NCBI GenBank assembly: GCA_937899145.1
Contig: CALBPW010000373.1
Span: forward strand, 1-12,857
DNA: 12,857 nt
From: an uncultured Bacteroidota bacterium
GTDB lineage: Bacteria > Bacteroidota > Bacteroidia > Bacteroidales > SZUA-534
Direction: 5' to 3'
Part shown: one piece after another, positions 7,045-12,245 of the stretch
Layout: the number at the start of each line of letters is the position of its first letter
Position numbering within the stretch: position 1 is the first letter of the stretch
Translations under genes and position numbers: made by a program
Notes under the pieces: generated by a model
Told to the model about the DNA's origin: nothing
Databases searched by the model: none
What the model saw: the letters and a program-made list of their open reading frames with translations, nothing else

Positions 7045-7314
7045 ATGGACGACATTTGTAATTACTGTATAAGAATTCTGTGGTGGTGGGCTAAAAACAG
7101 CCCTTTCAGTTACGGCGAACTTAATGTTTGGCTTTTCATAATCATACAGCCAATGCTGATAATGGCGTTTATGTTTACAACCATATTAGGCTGTCTTACA
7201 AAAAGCAACCGTGTAAAACGAGTGCTAATAGTTATCACCATAGCCACATTCATTTTGTTTGTGGCAATGACAATTCTGCTGTTCGCAATTCCCCGATTAA
7301 AACAATGTAGGTAG
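7045..7314 (+). CDS. Hypothetical small membrane protein with two helices
   Basis: An 89-residue protein with two clear transmembrane segments, about 28-51 and 60-82, joined by a short positively charged loop (TKSNRVKR). That loop should lie in the cytoplasm. The N-terminus, MDDICNYCIRILWWWAKNSPFSYGELNVW, is rich in aromatic residues and resembles a type of small conserved membrane protein I have seen in Bacteroidetes, without known function. It follows the Cys4 protein by about 60 bases on the same strand. The next gene is 132 bases further on. Confidence 0.65.
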   Translation: MDDICNYCIRILWWWAKNSPFSYGELNVWLFIIIQPMLIMAFMFTTILGCLTKSNRVKRVLIVITIATFILFVAMTILLFAIPRLKQCR

Positions 7315-7446
7315 AGAAACAATTAGGTAGATGGAACAACTATATGACTCTGTCGACAAACGATTTAACAACACTTATTGAAGTTGATTCTATCCGAAAA
7401 AATCATAGATTTACAGAGCCGTTAATCTGCAAAATAAGTTAAGACT

Positions 7447-8187
7447 ATGGAACTGAACAACTTCAGCTACTATTGGCTGGACACGTGGGTGCTTGCCAAT
7501 GTGATACAACTTGCCACACAGGATTTTTGTGTGCGCAACCTTAACCGGACAAACGACCCTTGCGGACGCCAATTCGACCAAATGACACAGGCTGCGCGTT
7601 CTGTGCCTGCTAATATTGCCGAAGGTAACTCTCGCCACTCAACTTCGAAAGAAACCGAAATGAAACTTACCGATGTGGCTCGCGCAAGTCTGTCAGAGTT
7701 AGCTAATGACTACATCAATTGGTTAATGCAACGGGAACAGATACCGTGGACAGTTAAATCGCCGGAACACCAGAAGGTAGCCTTCACCGCCCTCGACCGC
7801 CCAGCCTATAGCGATGATGTTCTACACTCAAGTTGCGTTCACATACTAACGCAAAAGCATAAATTTGATGAATGGCTCAGCTCAAAAGATTCTATCAAAG
7901 AAGCAAATTGTCTGCTTGTGCTATGTAACCGCTTGATAATGATGCTTGGCAAACAGATTGGCAAACAACTTGAAAACTTTCGTCGCGAAGGCGGATTTAC
8001 CGAAGCATTAACCGCCGAAAGGCTTGCTTTCCGTGCAGAGCAAAGCGTACTGGCTGGTGCCCCAAACTGCCCGAAATGCGGCAAAATAATGGTAAAGCGC
8101 ACGGCAAGTAGAGGCATCAATTCGGGCAAAGAATTCTGGAGTTGCAGTGGTTACCCTAAATGCAACGGCACACGGAAGATGGAGTAG
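7447..8187 (+). CDS. Four-helix-bundle protein with C-terminal C4 zinc ribbon
   Basis: A 246-residue protein. Residues about 15-180 contain the four-helix-bundle signature related to the 23S intervening-sequence (S23-like) proteins: the stretch CGRQFDQMTQAARSVPANIAEG at 39-60, then KETEMKLTDVARASLSEL, a typical surface of this fold. The end, residues 205-246, is a topoisomerase-type zinc ribbon with Cys208, Cys211, Cys233 and Cys239, including FWSCSGYPKCNGT. The combination matches the four-helix-bundle suffix proteins known in Bacteroidetes. Their function is not established; the zinc ribbon suggests nucleic-acid contact. It appears to be a single-gene unit, with about 130 bases before it and 276 after it. 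Confidence 0.82.
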   Translation: MELNNFSYYWLDTWVLANVIQLATQDFCVRNLNRTNDPCGRQFDQMTQAARSVPANIAEGNSRHSTSKETEMKLTDVARASLSELANDYINWLMQREQIPWTVKSPEHQKVAFTALDRPAYSDDVLHSSCVHILTQKHKFDEWLSSKDSIKEANCLLVLCNRLIMMLGKQIGKQLENFRREGGFTEALTAERLAFRAEQSVLAGAPNCPKCGKIMVKRTASRGINSGKEFWSCSGYPKCNGTRKME

Positions 8188-8359
8188 CGAGACGGCATCA
8201 AGTCGACGAGATGGACGTTACTACGTAACGACGTAAAAAACATAGTAACGTTAAATAAAAATTTTGCCCAAAGATTCGTTCGTTATGACGGACAATTGCT
8301 TAAACCAAGATACGGCAGTTGAAACCGTCGAGTTGAACATTGCTGATTGATGCATTCAG

Positions 8360-8388
8360 TTCCCCAAAATAACCCACCCCTTGGGGAA
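8360..8388 (+). promoter_or_regulatory. Inverted repeat upstream of the toxin-antitoxin promoter
   Basis: TTCCCCAA at 8360-8367 and TTGGGGAA at 8381-8388 are perfect inverted arms around a 13-base loop, 45 bases upstream of the -7 box. It could be an operator for autoregulation or a terminator of an upstream transcript; no T run favours the former only weakly. Confidence 0.35.
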
Positions 8389-8432
8389 TTTGTCTCGGCC
8401 AATAAATAATAGAAATTCGTTGCATTTTTTTG

Positions 8433-8440
8433 TATATTTG
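8433..8440 (+). promoter_or_regulatory. -7 promoter element of the mntA-hepT operon
   Basis: TATATTTG is a perfect TAnnTTTG match 23 bases before the ATG at 8464. No TTTG is found at the usual upstream distance. Confidence 0.6.
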
Positions 8441-8463
8441 TAACAGTCAAAACAATTTACGCG

Positions 8464-8760
8464 ATGGACACGCCTACAATGATACGATTATTAGCCGACT
8501 ACTTTAAGACACAACCAGTGCTGAAGGCTTGGCTTTTTGGCTCGTTTGCCCGTGGCGAAGAACAACCCGATAGCGATGTGGACATACTTGTAGCACTCGA
8601 CTACTCGCAGCCCGTCGGACTGGAATTTTTTGGAATGTATGAAGATTTGCGGACAATGTTAGGTCGGAATGTCGATTTGGTTTCAGAGCCAACACTGGCA
8701 GGATTTGCAAGAAACAGTGTTGAACATGACAAGCGTTTGATTTATGAGAGAACATCTTAA
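8464..8760 (+). CDS. mntA: MNT-family nucleotidyltransferase antitoxin
   Basis: A 98-residue minimal nucleotidyltransferase. The signature GSFARGE (from Gly26-Ser27) followed by SDVDI, with Asp38 and Asp40 as metal ligands, is intact, so catalytic activity is expected. In characterised MntA-HepT systems this protein neutralises the HEPN toxin by transferring AMP units to a tyrosine next to the toxin's active site. It overlaps the next gene by 17 bases, giving translational coupling, and has its own promoter element at 8433. A second in-frame ATG lies five codons in (8479) and is a possible alternative start. Confidence 0.92.
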   Translation: MDTPTMIRLLADYFKTQPVLKAWLFGSFARGEEQPDSDVDILVALDYSQPVGLEFFGMYEDLRTMLGRNVDLVSEPTLAGFARNSVEHDKRLIYERTS

Positions 8761-9115
8761 AGACAAAGAAAGGCTCAACCATATCATTGATGCCATTGAT
8801 AGAATAATCAGATACACGGCAGGTAAAACACATAGTGATATTGTTGAGGATGATATGATGTATTATGCTATTGTCAAAAACATTGAAATAATTGGCGAAG
8901 CGGCCAATATGCTGACGAACCAATTTGTCGAAATTCATTCTGAAACACCGTGGAAAAGAATCCGTGGAATGAGAAATTATATCGTACACGAATATTTTCA
9001 GATAGATGATTCTGTCGTGTGGTCGGTGATACAAAACGATTTGCAACCACTACGCCAACAAGTTGAGCGTTATCTTGCCGAAACCGACTGGCAACAATGG
9101 GAACAGAACGAATAA
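8744..9115 (+). CDS. hepT: HEPN-domain ribonuclease toxin of the MntA-HepT system
   Basis: A 123-residue all-helical HEPN protein. The motif RNYIVHEY at 77-84 fits the RX4HXY active-site pattern: Arg77 and His82 for RNA cleavage, Tyr84 as the residue that MntA AMPylates in studied systems. Its upstream helix, NIEIIGEAANML, is typical of the HepT (DUF86) branch. The length matches the family. It is encoded directly behind and overlapping its antitoxin. Expected role: cytoplasmic RNase that halts growth when unmodified, in plasmid or genomic-island maintenance or phage defence. The latter is family knowledge, not visible here. All catalytic residues are present, so the pair looks functional. 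Confidence 0.93.
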   Translation: MREHLKDKERLNHIIDAIDRIIRYTAGKTHSDIVEDDMMYYAIVKNIEIIGEAANMLTNQFVEIHSETPWKRIRGMRNYIVHEYFQIDDSVVWSVIQNDLQPLRQQVERYLAETDWQQWEQNE

Positions 9116-9223
9116 TTTTACCCAAAAACAGAAAGGAAAATAATAATAAAAAATTATTTGCCTAATTGCCAGATATTTACGTTTTTAGTTTTTGCTTGCG
9201 TAAAATGTAATAATCATTTTTTC

Positions 9224-9231
9224 TACATTTG
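9224..9231 (+). promoter_or_regulatory. -7 promoter element of structured RNA copy 2
   Basis: TACATTTG is a perfect TAnnTTTG match, followed three bases later by GAAGCC as in copy 1. A TTTTTGCTTG at 9189-9198 matches the sequence upstream of copy 1. Confidence 0.65.
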
Positions 9232-9236
9232 TCGAA

Positions 9237-9559
9237 GCCTGCGCTGGTGTCTTGCAAAAGACGGGCAGTGTGGGTGTACATATTAGGAAAGACGTTTGCT
9301 TGACGTTTTTTTTTGACGTTTCAGAATCTCGCAAGTTTTGGAATCACCTGTCAAAGAGAAAGCAATTGTGAACGCCTACATGAGTTATGCAATGATTGTA
9401 AATTGTTGCAGTTAATGATGTTATCATAATACATTACTGCATTTCATTTTACATAATTCATAATAGTGTGGGTATTCGCGTTGCTCAATCTTACAGGTGA
9501 TGGCAATGCGAGAGCCCTGAAACGTGGGATATGAGTAACAGAATTCCCACGTTTTTTTT
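9237..9559 (+). ncRNA. Structured noncoding RNA, copy 2 (family not recognised)
   Basis: It has the same architecture as 5375-5661 but different bases in most helices. The 5' hairpin is GTCTT/AAGAC (9249-9262) with a GCAA tetraloop. The second hairpin is AAAGACGT/ACGTTTTT (9288-9310) with CTTG in the loop. Three nested helices follow: Pa 9316-9324 with 9517-9525 (9 bp), Pb 9327-9333 with 9507-9513 (7 bp) and Pc 9344-9351 with 9493-9500 (8 bp). Loop sequences GAATCT..GCA and GGCAATGC.AGAGCC are conserved with copy 1. The central arm is longer: TTATG/CATAA, TGTAAA/TTTACA (9397-9402, 9448-9453) and TGCAGTTAATG/CATTACTGCA (9407-9417, 9432-9441). GTTGCTC (9480-9486) pairs with GAGTAAC (9533-9539), and GTGGG (9468-9472) can pair with CCCAC (9546-9550). 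Neither neighbouring gene suggests a role. Confidence 0.8.
9520..9559 (+). terminator. Intrinsic terminator of structured RNA copy 2
   Basis: AAACGTGGGA at 9520-9529 pairs perfectly with TCCCACGTTT at 9545-9554, followed by a T tract to 9559. Its left arm overlaps the 3' strand of helix Pa (9517-9525), so the terminator and Pa compete, as in copy 1. Confidence 0.85.
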
Positions 9560-9609
9560 GCCCTTAAGCGTGGTGAGTCTATTGTAGTTAAAGGGCTTAT
9601 GAATTATGT

Positions 9610-9732
9610 ATGAATAAAATAGCTTTAATTTTTGATGCGATGGTTCTACTATCGCCAGCTGAATGTTCGCCACAACGGACAAAAACAGAGTTTGACACTG
9701 CGTCTATTACCACAGTTGCTGAACCAATGTAA
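9610..9732 (+). CDS. Possible small secreted peptide or gene remnant
   Basis: A 40-codon frame reading MNKIALIFDAMVLLSPAECS and then a polar tail. The N-terminus resembles a signal peptide, with a lysine, a hydrophobic core and an AEC near residue 19, though an aspartate interrupts the core. It is either a very short exported peptide or the decayed 5' end of a larger gene. No promoter or ribosome site supports it. The rest of the stretch between the RNA terminator (9559) and the next gene (9831) shows nothing else convincing. Confidence 0.25.
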   Translation: MNKIALIFDAMVLLSPAECSPQRTKTEFDTASITTVAEPM

Positions 9733-9830
9733 AATTATATCGGGAAACTCTGATAGTGTGAATTAATGAAGTAGGCAATGCAAATGACCTACAATTTATG
9801 TTATGGAATATTTATAAAAAAAATAAGATT

Positions 9831-10400
9831 ATGGGATTATTTTCATTTTTTAGAAAAACAAATGAAGCAAATATGGATGATCAACAAAATCCATATAAGG
9901 AGTCTACACAAAATTCTAACAATAACAAGGTTGATGCCAACGATAATGTAACAATTGTAAACATTGGTACAGGCTATCCAATTGATGTGGTGTATAGTTA
10001 TTTGCGTAAGAATTTTGATAATCAAGGGTATGACGATGCAATGGCAAATCATGACGCTTCGTACATGAATTTGGGAAAACTACAGATTGAAAACCATTTG
10101 CGAGTGTTATTTAAACAAGTTACTCAAAAATACAACGATGAAATTGTAAGACTTGAACCGATAATTGATAGTACAAGAGCAATGCTTATGGCTGATCATG
10201 CGGCGCAATTGGAATCAAGACTTAGGACTTACAAAGCGCATATTGCTGAAATAGATAAACTTAAACAAAACCTCGACAATAAAACGCAAGAGATGACCAC
10301 AATGTTGATGTCGTATGAACGTGGTTTTCAAAGGGGAATGGCGGCAATAATAGATGGCATATTAAATAACTTAAATACCCATGGCAATGAAGAACAATAA
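9831..10400 (+). CDS. Hypothetical coiled-coil protein
   Basis: A 189-residue protein beginning MGLFSFFRKTNEAN. I choose ATG 9831 over the in-frame ATG at 9798 because MGLFSFF is a common start in this phylum. Residues 12-40 are a polar, Asn-rich linker. Residues 45-80 contain GTGYPIDVVYSYLRKNFDNQGYDDAM, a compact segment. About 80-165 are heptad-like and charged, predicting a coiled coil (QLESRLRTYKAHIAEIDKLKQNL). The tail ends in FQRGMAAIIDGILNNL. There is no signal peptide or membrane helix, so it is probably cytoplasmic. It overlaps the DUF4407 membrane protein gene by 20 bases, so the two products are probably made together and may interact through their coiled coils; that is inference. 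I do not recognise the family. Confidence 0.7.
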   Translation: MGLFSFFRKTNEANMDDQQNPYKESTQNSNNNKVDANDNVTIVNIGTGYPIDVVYSYLRKNFDNQGYDDAMANHDASYMNLGKLQIENHLRVLFKQVTQKYNDEIVRLEPIIDSTRAMLMADHAAQLESRLRTYKAHIAEIDKLKQNLDNKTQEMTTMLMSYERGFQRGMAAIIDGILNNLNTHGNEEQ

Positions 10401-11376
10401 GATATTCACAAAGTTATGTTGCCTAATCATAGGTTGGAATCCTTCTATATTAGCTGAATGTGGAGAGGCAAGCTACCGTGCGTTAAAAAAATATATGTCT
10501 GCCATAACAATTATGGCTATAATATGGGGAACAATAGGATTCTTATTTGCTGATAGATATATTGGTGTTGCTGCAACGTATGTTAAAATCATTGTTTCGT
10601 TAATTTTCATCACAATTGTAGTCTGTGTTGAACGATTCATCATTTTAAAAGTTGGCAAATCGTATTTTGTTGGCATAATGCGAATTGTTTTAGCTTTTCT
10701 GATGGCAACTCTTGGCGCAACTATATTTGACCAAATGATTTTTAAAAACGACCTTGATGTGAAGATGACAAAAGCGCGTGATGTAGAGGCCAATGAGCTA
10801 CTAAATATTCGTACAATATTGATTAACAAGCAAATATCCGAGAATCAAAAATGTATTGACTCAATAGGTCGTGAATACGAGCAAACATTGTCGGAGGCTA
10901 ATGCTAAGCCATTTATAACAAGTGTCAATACTACGCAGGAGCAAGTATTAATAGGACAAGATTCTCTTGGCAATAATATATATGAAAGAAGGACTAATTT
11001 TAATAAGACTCAGATTCCCAATCCCAAATATCAACAAGCTCAAGATTTAGCGAAACTTCGCGATAAATATATAGAACAGGGGCAGAAATTGAATAAAGAT
11101 TTGATGGAACTTGACGGAACCATTCGCACTGAAATGGCTAATAAACCAAGGGGTTTTCTTGAAGAGCTTAAGGTACTTTTCCGCGAAATAATTTTTAAAG
11201 ATAAAATTGCGGCAGGATTCTATCTTATACTTTTCTTGTTTATGTTAAGTCTTGAACTGCTTGTTGTCTCAAGCAAACTAAGTGAAACAACGTGCGACTA
11301 TGATTTAATTGTTGAACATCAACTCAAAGTAAAGGAAGCTACACTTAGGCGGACACAAGAGCAACTAATAAAATAG
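10381..11376 (+). CDS. DUF4407-family membrane protein
   Basis: A 331-residue integral membrane protein. The N-terminal GWNPSILAECGEASYRALKKY fits the DUF4407 family. Three transmembrane segments follow at about 41-61, 67-87 and 97-117, with FDQMIFKND after the third as in family members. Residues 125-270 are a long soluble, charged and largely coiled-coil region, interrupted by a Gln/Asn-rich stretch near 185-215. A fourth membrane helix lies at about 276-296 (FYLILFLFMLSLELLVV), followed by a charged tail. DUF4407 proteins have no assigned function that I can state. The start overlaps the upstream coiled-coil gene; ATG 10387 is an alternative start. The pair forms an operon, and the next gene begins 51 bases downstream. 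Confidence 0.82.
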   Translation: MAMKNNKIFTKLCCLIIGWNPSILAECGEASYRALKKYMSAITIMAIIWGTIGFLFADRYIGVAATYVKIIVSLIFITIVVCVERFIILKVGKSYFVGIMRIVLAFLMATLGATIFDQMIFKNDLDVKMTKARDVEANELLNIRTILINKQISENQKCIDSIGREYEQTLSEANAKPFITSVNTTQEQVLIGQDSLGNNIYERRTNFNKTQIPNPKYQQAQDLAKLRDKYIEQGQKLNKDLMELDGTIRTEMANKPRGFLEELKVLFREIIFKDKIAAGFYLILFLFMLSLELLVVSSKLSETTCDYDLIVEHQLKVKEATLRRTQEQLIK

Positions 11377-11427
11377 TTTTTGATAGTGTTGTTTCTGAAT
11401 AATCAATCATTGCCAGATAAACTTAAA

Positions 11428-11664
11428 ATGAAAGCGCATTATTTTTATCCGAAAGCAATCTCTTTTTATGCTATCTTGCTTTTAATCATCATCTTCTGCA
11501 ATTGTTCAAATCGACAGGAAGTTTATATTACGCCAAATGGCGGGCGCTATCACCATCAGTGGTGTATAACCATACAAAAAAGTCATAATACAGAAGCGGT
11601 AACTAAGGCAAAGGCGATAAAAATGGGTAAGACGCCATGCAAAGTCTGTTTTTCAGAAGATTAA
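11428..11664 (+). CDS. Small lipoprotein or secreted protein with a His/Cys metal-site motif
   Basis: A 78-residue protein starting MKAHYFYPKAISFYAILLLIIIF, followed by CNCSN, so it is exported and possibly lipidated at one of these cysteines. The rest is a compact motif: VYITPNGGRYHHQWC, then about 20 residues, then AIKMGKTPCKVCF. This pattern (Y-x-T-x-x-G-x-x-Y-H-x-x-x-C ... A-x-x-x-G-x-x-P-C-x-x-C) recurs at the ends of various secreted bacterial proteins and is thought to bind metal; here it stands almost alone. I start at ATG 11428; a TTG at 11380 would put charged residues ahead of the signal. The gene follows the DUF4407 gene on the same strand. Confidence 0.7.
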   Translation: MKAHYFYPKAISFYAILLLIIIFCNCSNRQEVYITPNGGRYHHQWCITIQKSHNTEAVTKAKAIKMGKTPCKVCFSED

Positions 11665-11958
11665 AATCACTATCTTCACGCAAAACATCGGTATGGCGCA
11701 TCGTATTTCATATTATCCTATTGCAATACTATTGATTTTGTACAGTTCGGTTGCCAAATGCCAACAAGACCAATGGACTGCTGATGAATTGCGGCGCGCT
11801 AACACAGCCACAACAGCCTACTATATGACAGAGCAAGAACGTGATGTCATATTGTATATGAACCTGGCGCGAATGTATCCGCAGAAGTATGCGCGTGTTG
11901 AGGTTGAGCCATACAACAACAATTCTTCGTACAAAGCGTCTTTGCTGGCAGAGTTGCG

Positions 11959-12193
11959 CAATAATAATAATGTTGCATACGATTTTGGGAAAGTCATTTT
12001 TTCGACCAATACGAATTATATAAGAGTTCGAATGAATTTCAATAGTTCGTTGTCGGGTAAAAAAGAATTTACTGTTAAATTGTTTGGACCTGACTATAAT
12101 GGCTATCGTTTATATAACAGTATTACCCAAAAGGTGAAAATGAACTCAAATTCTGTTACTTTTGATAATATAGGACTGCCTGACAAACAGAAA
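11959..12193 (+). repeat. 235-bp duplication, recipient-like copy
   Basis: One mismatch to 6670-6904 (T at 12010). Both junctions lie in other sequence: GAGTTG precedes both copies nearly in register, suggesting short homology at the left joint. The right joint falls at an A run that is also the base of a terminator stem. The reading frame is preserved across the left joint. Confidence 0.95.
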
Positions 12194-12228
12194 AACGCTC
12201 AATCAGGTTTTGCCGGTTGGGCGTTTTT
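12192..12228 (+). terminator. Intrinsic terminator at the end of the chimeric CAP gene
   Basis: A 13-bp stem with two G-U pairs (12192-12204 with 12215-12227) closes a ten-base loop and ends in five T. It lies inside the last codons of the chimeric frame, so it probably belonged to the downstream flank of the original gene. Confidence 0.75.
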
Positions 12229-12245
12229 CTTTGGAGAATAACAGA

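Larger units (their letters stand above)
8188..8463 (+). other. Intergenic region before the toxin-antitoxin pair
   Basis: It holds an imperfect stem (ACGTTACTA at 8215-8223 with TAGTAACGT at 8243-8251) that may end the upstream transcript, though it lacks a strong T tract. A 21-codon frame at 8285-8350 (MTDNCLNQDTAVETVELNIAD) looks like the N-terminus of a lost gene. A perfect inverted repeat lies at 8360-8388, and the next gene's promoter is at 8433. Confidence 0.4.
11693..12241 (+). pseudogene. Chimeric, truncated CAP-domain protein gene
   Basis: The first 89 codons read as the start of a secreted CAP/SCP-type protein. There is a signal peptide to about residue 23, then MTEQERDVILYMNLARMYPQKYARVEVEPY and SYKASLLAELR, the first helices of a Bacteroidetes CAP domain. 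At codon 90 the sequence switches in frame to the 235-bp segment copied from the Cys4 membrane protein gene (6670-6904). After codon 167 it runs through a terminator hairpin and stops at 12241. The rest of the CAP domain, about 100 residues with its conserved His and Glu, is missing. The product may still be made and exported (182 residues), but it cannot be a complete CAP protein. A TATCTTCA at 11671 is a near-match to the promoter consensus. Confidence 0.72.

Noticed and set aside
8504..9046. A 180-codon minus-strand open frame
   Set aside because: It is antisense to mntA and hepT, both of which carry intact catalytic motifs.
9491..9682. A 63-codon minus-strand frame
   Set aside because: It crosses the 3' half and terminator of structured RNA copy 2, so coding is unlikely.
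9774..9789. GGCAATGC near 9774 as a third copy of the RNA core
   Set aside because: Only eight bases match the conserved loop; none of the flanking helices is present.
11959..12193. The 235-bp repeat as a small insertion sequence
   Set aside because: There are no terminal inverted repeats, target duplications or transposase, and the other copy is an ordinary protein domain.
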